Program-made: the position numbers and the translations under genes
Assembly: GCA_052146895.1 (NCBI GenBank)
Contig: JBKQLZ010000213.1
Location: 1 to 6,901, forward strand
DNA length: 6,901 bases
DNA from: Palsa-601 sp052146895
GTDB lineage: Bacteria; Actinomycetota; Acidimicrobiia; Acidimicrobiales; Bog-793
Direction: 5' to 3'
In this document: piece after piece, positions 1 to 5,574 of the stretch
How the letters are laid out: each line of letters starts with the position of its first letter
Numbering within the stretch: the stretch's first letter is position 1
The notes under the pieces: generated by a model
The model's input: the letters and a program-made list of their open reading frames with translations, nothing else
Databases searched by the model: none
Told to the model about the DNA's origin: nothing

Positions 1-24
1 GCTGTGCGCGTTCCGGTCGGTTTC

Positions 25-39
25 GGGGGCCCGTCCCCC
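25..39 (+). terminator. Weak GC hairpin, possible terminator relic
   Basis: Five G (25-29) can pair with five C (35-39) around a five-base loop, followed by a pyrimidine-rich CTCTTTCCCC rather than a clean T run. It could end transcription entering from left of the window. The stem is short and GC-rich stretches pair easily by chance, so this is a weak call. Confidence 0.2.
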
Positions 40-81
40 TCTTTCCCCACTACAAAGCACCTGGTAGAACGCCTAGAATCG

Positions 82-107
82 AGTTACGGGATAACCCCGT
101 CACAACT
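82..107. repeat. Imperfect inverted repeat in the leading non-coding region
   Basis: ACGGG (86-90) and CCCGT (96-100) form a perfect 5-bp stem around ATAAC. Outer arms AGTT (82-85) and AACT (104-107) extend the symmetry with a 3-base mismatch on the right. No T run follows, so an operator or structured RNA is as likely as a terminator. No gene is recognised in 1-276. Confidence 0.3.
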
Positions 108-142
108 GAGTTGGCGGACCTGATCGCTTGATGGGCTGGGTG

Positions 143-195
143 TGATATCAGGGGCAATCGAGCGGGTTGGCTGTCTGACCCGGGTGCGTGATCAC
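143..195. promoter_or_regulatory. Two TGAT/ATCA palindromes upstream of the HicA-like/HTH pair
   Basis: TGATATCA (143-150) and GTGATCAC (188-195) are perfect 8-base palindromes sharing the TGAT/ATCA half-site, with centres 45 bp apart. They lie upstream of the promoter of a gene pair whose second product carries a DNA-binding domain. Autoregulation by that protein is an inference; short palindromes also arise by chance. Confidence 0.25.
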
Positions 196-239
196 TTGGC
201 GCGGCCATAGCCGTCTTCGACCGGTAGGATTGTCGTCTG

Positions 240-270
240 TTGACATATGTCCACACCTCGGAGATAGGAT
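240..270 (+). promoter_or_regulatory. Promoter of the HicA-like/HTH pair, possibly leaderless
   Basis: TTGACA at 240-245 matches the -35 consensus exactly. TAGGAT at 265-270 fits the actinobacterial -10 pattern TAGRRT. The spacer is 19 bp, a little longer than usual. Initiation about seven bases after the -10 would fall at 277, the A of the first gene's ATG, giving a leaderless mRNA, which is common in Actinobacteria. A GGAG at 260-263 is 13 bases from the ATG, far for a ribosome site, which also favours the leaderless reading. Confidence 0.55.
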
Positions 271-276
271 GATGCG

Positions 277-522
277 ATGGCGAGCGCTCGACACTCGAGC
301 GCCGCGATCGAGGGGGCACTTGCCTATGCGAGACAACACGGTTGGCTCGTGATCAAGAGCAAAGGTGGAGCAGCTCACGCTTGGGGCGTGATGCGGTGTC
401 CGGGGGACTGTGCGCAGGTGTCGATCTTCTCGACTCCGCGAGTTCCCGAGAATCACGCTCGAGCTCTGCGGCGAGCGGTTGACCGCTGTCCCCACGTTTC
501 GAGGGAGGAGGCCGATGACTGA
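277..522 (+). CDS. HicA-like small protein, first gene of a two-gene module
   Basis: This 81-residue basic protein starts at the ATG at 277, placed by the promoter just upstream. Its plan resembles HicA-type mRNA-interferase toxins: an N-terminal helix (residues 8-20, ALAYARQHGW region), a strand with Lys27 and Lys29, then GGAAHAWG with His34 where HicA has its catalytic GSHH histidine, and a strand ending in a Cys-Pro (41-42). A conserved-looking block, SIFSTPRVPENHARALRRAVDR (about 49-70), follows. From memory, small proteins with HAWG and STPR.PENHA..LRR occur widely beside a helix-turn-helix partner; I know of no established function. The ORF overlaps the next gene by eight bases, implying translational coupling. 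HicA-like toxin is an inference from motif shape; a non-toxic RNA-binding partner is equally possible. Confidence 0.7.
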   Translation: MASARHSSAAIEGALAYARQHGWLVIKSKGGAAHAWGVMRCPGDCAQVSIFSTPRVPENHARALRRAVDRCPHVSREEADD

Positions 523-1048
523 GTACAGCTTCGAACTGACGATTCAAGGACAGCTGACCGACGCCTGTCTTGACGCCCTCTACGAGGCCGGTTGCGACGA
601 TGCGACCTTCGCGGTCAAGGGTGACCTCATCACAGCCCAGTTCGACCGTGAGGCCGAGACGATGTTCGACGCGGTGATCTCTGCCATCGAGGCAGTGGAG
701 TCAGTCGGAGGGCTGGAGGTTCTTCAGGTCGACCCGGACGAGCTTGTATGGGCGTCGGAGATCGCCCATCGAACGGGGCGGACCCGCCAGTCGGTCGATC
801 AGCTCATTCGGGCACAGCGCGGTCCGGGCGCATTCCCTGCTCCCGCCTCACACGCCACCCGCAATCCGCTCTGGCGCTGGTCGGAAGTGGCAGCCTGGTT
901 CTCGGCGTACGAGGGCCGACAGCCCGACACCGAGCGGTCGGTCGTGCTGAGCGCGATCAACGGCGCGCTGCAGGCGAGGCACAGCGTGCGAGCTGCGCCG
1001 GATGCCAAGCGTTTTCGCAAGACCCTCCAGCACCTCCTTGCGTCGTGA
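515..1048 (+). CDS. Helix-turn-helix protein paired with the HicA-like gene (putative antitoxin/regulator)
   Basis: The product is 177 residues. The ATG at 515 is chosen over upstream in-frame starts because GAGGGAGGAG (501-510) gives a strong ribosome site and the start overlaps the preceding stop as ATGACTGA. Residues 1-72 form an alpha/beta domain with an YEAGCDDA motif (23-30) and a later acidic helix. Residues 77-130 look like an AlpA/MerR-type winged helix-turn-helix: a helix (ASEIAHRTGRT), a recognition-like helix (RQSVDQLIRAQ), then FPAPASH and LWRWSEVAAWF, the pattern of a wing plus final helix. The C-terminus (131-177) is basic. Known HicB antitoxins also combine an alpha/beta domain with a DNA-binding domain, but I see no clear HicB sequence match. 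Likely role: bind the HicA-like partner and repress the shared promoter, by inference only. Confidence 0.75.
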   Translation: MTEYSFELTIQGQLTDACLDALYEAGCDDATFAVKGDLITAQFDREAETMFDAVISAIEAVESVGGLEVLQVDPDELVWASEIAHRTGRTRQSVDQLIRAQRGPGAFPAPASHATRNPLWRWSEVAAWFSAYEGRQPDTERSVVLSAINGALQARHSVRAAPDAKRFRKTLQHLLAS

Positions 1049-1243
1049 CCATCAGGCCGGGGCGTGCTTTGCTCCTCCAATGGGTCATCGTCCGGGGCGT
1101 TCCAGGCCGGTCTGAACCTACGGCGGAGGTGTCTCAGTCAGATCAAGGACGCCCGGCAGCGGGTACTTCCTCTGGCCGGACCTCAACCGAGACCTGACCG
1201 GCTGCGCCAAGTGACTCCAATGGGTGAAACGACAGGCAGGTAG
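1049..1243. other. Gene-free interval with short direct repeats
   Basis: No coding sequence is supported here. Two short direct repeats are visible: CCGGGGCGT at 1057-1065 and 1092-1100, and CTCCAATGGGT at 1075-1085 and 1215-1225 (140 bp apart). A short open frame at 1164-1214 reads like one or two pentapeptide units (PDLNR, DLTGC) then stops. The interval may hold debris from rearrangement; no clear terminator was seen after the HTH gene. Confidence 0.3.
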
Positions 1244-2095
1244 TCAACCCTCTGGCGGGAGCTCGAAACCGCTCTTGAGGCGGCCCACCGGTTGAAAGTC
1301 ATCTTCCGGGGCTGTCGTCGCCTTGCTCACGAGAGAGACCGGGCTGAACCCCATCGACCCAACATTGCCGGAGCCGTCGAAGCCAGCGAAGAATCCGCTC
1401 CTTGTCAGACACCAGGTGCCTATGCCGTCGCTCGTCCTATCCCGCAGACACATGAGCGGTCCGGTCGCTTCGTTGCCGGGCTCCTTGAAAGTCGTTGTGT
1501 GGTTCGACCCGTACGGAAGCCCGCGGTCGGCAATCTCCTTGATCGACTGCAGCGCTCCTCCCGGCAGGTACGGCGCGATCGCGATGAAGAAGCCGTTCGA
1601 TGGCTCGAAGAGGCTCGGCCCGTAGCAGGCCGATTGCGCTCGTCGTGTACCCCAACAGTCTTCGGCGGTGCCACCGTTCTCGATCCATTGGTACTCCGAG
1701 CCGCTGCTGAAACTCAGTCTGTACGACCACTCGCCGACCGAGTCTTGGCCAATCCCGTCGAGAAACGGAGTGTGGCCAGCCGCGGCGCGCTGGGCGACCG
1801 TGACAAGTCCGGTTCCGACGCCGAACGGTGACGCGTCACCGACGACGCGATACGTCGCCGAGAAGGTGCCCCCGGCACCTCTCTCGGCCAGCCGGAGAAA
1901 CGAAGCGAGTGAGCTGCTCAGGCTCGGAGGCTTGCTGGAGGTGGTCGTCGATGCCGGGCTAGTCGCCGGTAACGACGTCGTGCGCGGTGCCGCTACCGGT
2001 GTCGAGCATCCTGCCAGGGCGACGGCAAGGAGCGAGAGCCCGCCAATTGCAACAACGAGTACGGATCTTCTCGCAAGCAAGCGCATCACCTCCAT
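1244..2095 (-). CDS. Secreted lipoprotein of unknown function
   Basis: The longest reading frame gives 283 residues. The N-terminus has two or three arginines (RLLARR), a hydrophobic segment (about 11-27) and a lipobox LAGC with Cys30 as the probable lipidation site, so the mature protein should be anchored to the outer face of the membrane. Residues 31-63 are a Ser/Thr/Pro-rich linker. The remainder is a soluble domain starting SLASFLRLAERG.GGTFSATYRV, a pattern I associate with uncharacterised actinobacterial lipoproteins, with cysteines near residues 146, 156, 216 and 228 that could form disulfides. The start is uncertain: ATG at 2095, ATG at 2086 or TTG at 2080. GGAGGTGAT at 2093-2085 is a full anti-Shine-Dalgarno match with best spacing to the TTG; all three preserve the signal peptide. 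It stands alone, with no operon partner on its strand and no recognised enzyme motif. Confidence 0.8.
   Translation of the reverse strand: MEVMRLLARRSVLVVAIGGLSLLAVALAGCSTPVAAPRTTSLPATSPASTTTSSKPPSLSSSLASFLRLAERGAGGTFSATYRVVGDASPFGVGTGLVTVAQRAAAGHTPFLDGIGQDSVGEWSYRLSFSSGSEYQWIENGGTAEDCWGTRRAQSACYGPSLFEPSNGFFIAIAPYLPGGALQSIKEIADRGLPYGSNHTTTFKEPGNEATGPLMCLRDRTSDGIGTWCLTRSGFFAGFDGSGNVGSMGFSPVSLVSKATTAPEDDFQPVGRLKSGFELPPEG
2085..2093 (-). promoter_or_regulatory. Perfect nine-base Shine-Dalgarno within the longest lipoprotein frame
   Basis: Read on the minus strand, 2093 to 2085 is GGAGGTGAT, complementary along its whole length to the usual 16S rRNA 3' end. It lies inside the frame opened by ATG 2095, is too close to ATG 2086, and leaves eight bases between GGAGG and TTG 2080. 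It therefore favours the TTG start. Confidence 0.5.
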
Positions 2096-2500
2096 CTCTT
2101 GTGACGCTCACAGGCGGTGTTTGCTTCCCGATCTTGATGTCTGGCACTCCCACGCATCTCCAGCGAACGACGCACAGAATGCCCAAGAGCTTCCAGGAGT
2201 ATGTGCTCAGCGGGCAGCTCGCACTCGTCATCGGGCGACCCTCGTGGCGGTAGGGCAAGCCGTCGCCTCTCTGAGGTACTGACGGTCCGTCCCACCGTGG
2301 GATGTCGTAAAGCGCCGCTCAGCACGCCATGAGGTCGGACGGAACCGGCAGGTTGAAGGGCGAGAAGGCATCGAACTGCGCGCCCGGGCAGTCCCTGATA
2401 CCCGGTCCTCTCACGTCGCGGACCTCGCTGCACCGGCGGGTGCCCCTGTGACGCAATTCCTGCTTGTGGCGCAGCGCTTTGGATCAGTCGGTGAGCTCTT
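2096..2500. other. Non-coding decay interval between lipoprotein gene and hsdR fragment
   Basis: No convincing gene was found on either strand. Open frames here show no family motif and overlap each other in several frames. TCCCAC (2290-2295) and GTGGGA (2297-2302) form a 13-base inverted repeat with one central base, a possible operator or chance symmetry. The promoter of the minus-strand lipoprotein gene should lie here, but no good -35/-10 pair was found. The stretch next to 2500 continues the open frame of the hsdR fragment without resembling HsdR. Confidence 0.35.
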
Positions 2501-2880
2501 CAGCGCATTGCGCATATTGCGTGCGAGCGTGTCGTGCTGGGTGCGGTGGGTCTCGTCGGTTGGGACGATCACGTCGTCGCGGTCGGAGACGACTGGGTGC
2601 GCGTCGCCGCGCTCAGTTAGGAACTTGTGAATGAGCGTGAAGACGTAGCGATGGTCTTCCCTCGGGAGCTGGCGGAGATGAGTCGAGGCGGTGGCTCGCA
2701 CGTGCTTCTTGGTAATCAGGCCCGTGTGGGCGAACTCCTCGTACGCCTGATCGTCTAGTCCTCGCGGTGGGTGACGATGCCGAACGACCGGTTCCCCGGC
2801 ATCCTGCGGAGGATCTTCTGGGAGAAGAACAGCATCGAGACCGTCTTGTCCGACCGAGCTGTTGGCAGAGCGCGGACCCT
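2501..2880 (-). pseudogene. hsdR: Decayed fragment of a type I restriction motor subunit (HsdR)
   Basis: HsdR is the ATP-dependent DNA-translocating and cleaving subunit of type I restriction systems. Read leftward from 2880, one frame gives RSDKTVSMLFFSQKILRR, then FGIVTHRED, matching the Walker A region (normally GSGK[ST]) and motif Ia (VTDRxDLDDQ). A stop follows at about 2755. The next frame resumes with LDDQAYEEFAHTG, then HRYVFTLIHKF, SDRDDVIVPTDETHRTQ (the DEAH box region, here DETH) and LARNMRNAL, where similarity ends at about 2501. The LDDQ split needs a single-base frameshift near 2754-2760. The Walker A glycines are replaced (RSDKT). Intact HsdR is roughly 800-1100 residues; only about 125 remain, with no HsdM or HsdS beside it. 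The call rests on remembered family motifs. Confidence 0.75.
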
Positions 2881-2944
2881 TCCGCCCTGGGTGACGGACC
2901 GGACTATGTGAGACCATTAGAGCCTGACTCGAGTCCCCCGCGCC

Positions 2945-3262
2945 GTGCTCGTCGGAGTCGTCGCAGCATTGGCGCTCAGCATTTTCGCAAACGTGACGGC
3001 GGCCGCCGCGATGGCGGCGGTTGCCCACTCGGACTGTAAAGCGGCTCCCGCGCCCCACGTGGACTGGGCCGGTTGTAACAAGTCACACGCCGACCTCGAG
3101 CTCGCCAACCTCTACGGCGCCGACCTCATCCGCGCCACCCTCACCGGCGCCAACCTCAAGAGCGCCGACCTCAAAGGCGTGACTTGGAACGACACAGTGT
3201 GCCCAGATGGCACAAACAGCAACAACGACGGCGGTTCCTGCAAAGGGCACCTCACGTCATAA
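2945..3262 (+). CDS. Small exported pentapeptide-repeat protein
   Basis: The GTG-start frame gives 105 residues. Residues 1-27 are a hydrophobic, alanine-rich export signal. Residues 48-82 hold seven consecutive five-residue units (HADLE, LANLY, GADLI, RATLT, GANLK, SADLK, GVTWN), the A[DN]LXX pattern of a right-handed quadrilateral beta-helix, less than two full turns. The end is a Cys-Pro-Asp-Gly-Thr-Asn loop closed by a second Cys (86 and 99). With Cys31 and Cys44, two disulfides are possible. Short proteins with this CPDGTNS.N.GG.C ending occur in Actinobacteria, function unknown; it is too short to resemble the gyrase-protecting Qnr/MfpA proteins. No ribosome site precedes GTG 2945. Extending upstream to CTG 2924 adds LTRVPRA, a better basic N-region for a signal peptide, so the true start is unsettled or the gene is impaired. 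Confidence 0.7.
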   Translation: MLVGVVAALALSIFANVTAAAAMAAVAHSDCKAAPAPHVDWAGCNKSHADLELANLYGADLIRATLTGANLKSADLKGVTWNDTVCPDGTNSNNDGGSCKGHLTS

Positions 3263-3272
3263 GCCCCGCTAA

Positions 3273-3290
3273 GGGCCGATCGCTCGGCCT
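3273..3290 (+). terminator. Hairpin after the pentapeptide-repeat gene
   Basis: GGCCGA (3274-3279) and TCGGCC (3284-3289) form a perfect 6-bp stem around TCGC, extended by a G-T pair (3273/3290). It begins 11 bases after the TAA. No T run follows, which is common for actinobacterial terminators but lowers certainty. Confidence 0.5.
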
Positions 3291-3485
3291 CCGTTCGCCC
3301 GCCCGCTAGGACGGGGTAGGCACCTCGGCCCCAAGGCGCCGGATCTCAGCGACGGCGATCTGCTGATCTCTGACCACGGGCCGGAGGCGCGGCGCGCTGG
3401 CTGCCGAAGCCAAGAGTGAGACAGCGTTCTCGCAGAGCGGCGTACCCTCAGCTCGGAGAGACGCCAGGGACTACCGTGCGCCTCA

Positions 3486-4844
3486 ATGCCAGAACGGATC
3501 GATGCAGACGTTTGCGTCGTCGGTGCCGGCTACGCCGGGCTGACCGCGGCACGGCGCCTGGCGGCGAACGGGAAGTCTGTCGTCGTCCTCGAGGCTCGTG
3601 ACCGCATCGGCGGCCGTGTCTGGACCGAGCTCCTCTCAGACGGCTTACCTATCGATCGCGGCGGCGCGTGGCTGGCTCCGAAGCACGACGCCATCTTCGG
3701 CCTCGCCAACGAGGTCGGCGTGTCGACTTACAGGACATGGGTGAAGGGGGCGCATCTCCTCATCGGCGAGGGACGCACCCGTCGCTACACCGGCTTGATC
3801 CCGAAGATCAGCCCGATGGCGGTGCTGACGATCGCGTTGGCGCAGGCGAAGATCGACCGGATGGCGAAGAAGGTGCCGCTCGAGGCCCCGTGGACGGCGC
3901 CCCGCGCGCGGGAATGGGACTCCCGCTCAGTTGCCGCCTACCTCGAGCGCTCAGGTATCCGGTCCACGATCGGTCGCGACCTGTACGAGATGGCCGTTCG
4001 TGGGTTGATGACGGGTGATTTGAATGACGTGTCGTTTCTTCACTTGCTCTTCCTCGTCCGGGCGCATGGCAGCATCAACACCCTGTTCTCGATCGAAGGC
4101 GGTGCGCAGGAGAACATGGTCGAAGGTGGTGCCGGGTCCATCGCCCAGCGTGTCGCCGATGAGTTGGGCGAGGCGGTTCGGCTCAACGTACCGGTCCGGT
4201 CGATCACGCAGTCTGCCGACCACGTTGCCGCCGAGGCGAACGGTCTCACGGTGTCGGCTCGTCACGCGATTGTCGCCGTCCCACCCGCGCTGACGCTCGA
4301 GATCGCTTTCGATCCCGTGTTGCCTGACGACCGGATGACGTTGTATCGCAACTCGGTCGCCGGTTCGGAGACGAAGACCATGCTGGTATACGACGATCCC
4401 TTCTGGCGAGCCGAGGGCTTCAGCGGCCAGACGGCCGAGCCCGGTTCAGCCGCCGAGGTGACACTCGACGCCACGCCGGCAGCGGGCACGCCGGGCGTGC
4501 TGGCGTCATTCACGTTCGGGAGAGTCGCCGAACGTCTCGACGCGCTCGATCCGGCCGAGCGGCGGCAGGCGGTGCTCGACGCGCTCGGGGCGCGCCTTGG
4601 CCCTCGCGCGGCATCACCGCGCGAGGTCGTCGAGACGGCTTGGTGGAATGAGGAGTGGACTCGCGGCTGCTCGATGGCGAACCTTCCTCCGGGGATCCTC
4701 ACGCGCTTCGGGTCGCTCATCCGCGAGCCGTTCGAGCGAATCCATTGGGCCGGCACGGAGACCGCCACCGTCTCCCACGGCGCCATCGACGGCGCCGTGC
4801 GCTCGGGCGAACGAGCGGCGGCAGAGATCCTCGACCTGGCGTAG
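3486..4844 (+). CDS. FAD-dependent flavin monoamine oxidase family protein
   Basis: At 452 residues it has the usual length of flavin amine oxidases, which oxidise an amine to an imine with FAD and release hydrogen peroxide. The N-terminal Rossmann fold is clear: VVGAGYAGL (11-19), the ribose-binding acidic residue Glu36, and RIGGRVWT (40-47) with DRGGAWL (57-63). Lys297 in ETKTMLVYDDPFWR fits the lysine near flavin N5 in this family. The C-terminal flavin-binding block is present: RGCSMANLPPGIL (393-405) and HWAGTETA (420-427). Cys395 aligns with the cysteine that covalently holds FAD in human MAO-A/B (SGGCY), but Tyr is replaced by Ser. No signal peptide is seen, so the protein is probably cytoplasmic; the substrate cannot be read. 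ATG 3486 is the chosen start although only a distant AGGGA (3466-3470) precedes it. Confidence 0.92.
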   Translation: MPERIDADVCVVGAGYAGLTAARRLAANGKSVVVLEARDRIGGRVWTELLSDGLPIDRGGAWLAPKHDAIFGLANEVGVSTYRTWVKGAHLLIGEGRTRRYTGLIPKISPMAVLTIALAQAKIDRMAKKVPLEAPWTAPRAREWDSRSVAAYLERSGIRSTIGRDLYEMAVRGLMTGDLNDVSFLHLLFLVRAHGSINTLFSIEGGAQENMVEGGAGSIAQRVADELGEAVRLNVPVRSITQSADHVAAEANGLTVSARHAIVAVPPALTLEIAFDPVLPDDRMTLYRNSVAGSETKTMLVYDDPFWRAEGFSGQTAEPGSAAEVTLDATPAAGTPGVLASFTFGRVAERLDALDPAERRQAVLDALGARLGPRAASPREVVETAWWNEEWTRGCSMANLPPGILTRFGSLIREPFERIHWAGTETATVSHGAIDGAVRSGERAAAEILDLA

Positions 4845-4900
4845 GCGCGTGATGGCTGCGATCGAGCCCAGCAAGCAAAGCCCGCGACCGAGACGCGCCT
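4843..4900. terminator. Inverted repeat between convergent genes
   Basis: AGGCGCGT (4843-4850), starting inside the amine oxidase stop codon, is the exact reverse complement of ACGCGCCT (4893-4900). The arms are separated by 42 bases that contain a smaller GGCT/AGCC pairing. Its place in the 69-base gap between converging genes suits a bidirectional terminator, but the loop is long and no T run is present. Confidence 0.35.
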
Positions 4901-4913
4901 GTCACTAGGACTG

Positions 4914-5282
4914 CTATGAGTGCTCGTGCTCGCGGCACACGCAGAACTCGTTGCCTACGGGGTCGCTCATCACCTGCCACCAGCTGCCTGTGAGTCCGTC
5001 GACCGGCTCTCCGACCGTCGTTGCGCCGATCTCGATCAGTCGCTCGATCTCGCGTGCCGGCGTGGTCGTCCACAAGTCCAGGTGGAGGCGGTTCTTCACC
5101 GTCTTCGGTTCAGAGACCCGCTGGAAGTAGATGATCGGCTGCTCGGGTTCGGGCGGTACGAGGTCGAGGTACGTGCCATCGGGTCCAAGTTGGCCAACGC
5201 GGTAGCCGAGGGCCTCCGCCCAAAATGGAGCGAGCTCCGTCGGCTCGGCACAGTCGATGCCAATCTCTACGCGAACGCTCAT
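4914..5282 (-). CDS. VOC superfamily (Glyoxalase_6-like) protein
   Basis: The product is 122 residues, a normal single-domain VOC length. Recognisable blocks in order are the opening strand VEIGIDCAEPTELAPFWAEALGY (about 5-27), YLDLVPPEP (38-46), IIYFQRVSEPKTVKNRLHLDL (50-70), and WWQVMSDPVGNEFCVC (about 101-116). The KNRLHLDL and DP.GNEFCV motifs are typical of the Glyoxalase_6-type actinobacterial branch. VOC proteins include metal-dependent lyases, dioxygenases and antibiotic-binding proteins; metal residues usually sit at positions like His67 and Glu112 here, but the substrate cannot be inferred. ATG 5282 is supported by AGGGGAAG about seven bases upstream. The gene converges on the amine oxidase gene; no functional link is evident. 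Confidence 0.88.
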   Translation of the reverse strand: MSVRVEIGIDCAEPTELAPFWAEALGYRVGQLGPDGTYLDLVPPEPEQPIIYFQRVSEPKTVKNRLHLDLWTTTPAREIERLIEIGATTVGEPVDGLTGSWWQVMSDPVGNEFCVCREHEHS

Positions 5283-5424
5283 TTTCGATCTTCCCCTGAT
5301 TCCCGCGCTCTCCCAGGTGGAAGTCTTTCAAGATCCTTGCCTCGGGGGCAACGTGAGCGGCTCGAACGCCCGCAGATCGGTGTGGCGCGGCCGGAGCCTC
5401 TGGTACGGGCAAAATGGAGTCGCT

Positions 5425-5500
5425 GCCCCCGTGGCCGAGAGGATGAGGCAACGGACTTCTAATCCGTTTTACGCAGGTTCGAATCCTGCCGGGGGTGCCA
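5425..5500 (+). tRNA. tRNA-Arg (anticodon UCU)
   Basis: The 76-base cloverleaf is complete. The acceptor stem pairs GCCCCCG (5425-5431) with CGGGGGT (5490-5496), including one G-T pair; G5497 is the discriminator and CCA is encoded (5498-5500). The D stem is GCC/GGC (5434-5436, 5447-5449). The anticodon stem ACGGA/TCCGT encloses CTTCTAA, with TCT at 5458-5460 in the anticodon position. The variable loop has five bases and the T arm is GCAGG-TTCGAAT-CCTGC. UCU reads AGA and AGG, rare codons in such GC-rich genomes. It is a probable attachment site for the adjacent integrase. Confidence 0.97.
5473..5500 (+). other. Probable attachment site in the 3' half of tRNA-Arg
   Basis: Tyrosine integrases of genomic islands often recombine at the T arm and acceptor end of tRNA genes and restore the tRNA on insertion. 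Here the tRNA is intact and an integrase gene begins 120 bases beyond it, the expected picture at one end of an inserted element. No second copy of this 3' sequence occurs in the window, so the exact core and other end are unknown. Confidence 0.45.
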
Positions 5501-5555
5501 AAAAGACCAGGTGAGGGGCTCAGAGCAAGGTTCGGGGTAGATCACGCCCGGGGTT

Positions 5556-5574
5556 TGCTACTCTATGCTACTCT
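5556..5574. repeat. Tandem 10-bp-period direct repeat upstream of the integrase gene
   Basis: TGCTACTCT occurs at 5556-5564 and again at 5566-5574, a period of 10 bp or one helical turn, followed by a partial third unit GTACTGG (5576-5582). It lies between the putative attachment site and the integrase, where arm-type integrase sites or regulator sites are normally found. It could also contain -10-like elements of the integrase promoter (TACTCT). Confidence 0.45.

Noticed and set aside
748..1197. A 149-residue plus-strand frame overlapping the HTH gene
   Set aside because: Most of it is an alternate frame of the well-supported HTH gene, and its extension past 1048 has no recognisable domain or ribosome site.
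1164..1214. A pentapeptide-like fragment reading PDLNRDLTGC before a stop
   Set aside because: At only 16 codons, one or two units can arise by chance, with no start or ribosome site. It was kept only as a remark on the gap.
1292..1831. A 179-residue plus-strand frame opposite the lipoprotein gene
   Set aside because: The composition is Arg/Ala-rich with no motif, while the opposite strand carries a signal peptide, lipobox and ribosome site.
2411..3058. A 215-residue minus-strand open frame taken as one intact gene
   Set aside because: Only the middle part resembles a protein family (HsdR after motif Ia). The upstream part is in the wrong frame relative to the Walker A region and overlaps the pentapeptide-repeat gene, so this is a frameshifted relic, not a gene.
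3311..3460. A possible minus-strand gene remnant reading VVRDQQIAVAEIRRLGAEV
   Set aside because: The frame has no standard start codon, no ribosome site and no family I can name; GC-rich DNA readily gives such open frames.
4920..5462. A 180-residue plus-strand frame through the VOC gene into the tRNA
   Set aside because: It is antisense to a clear VOC protein and runs into a tRNA gene; no motif of its own was found.
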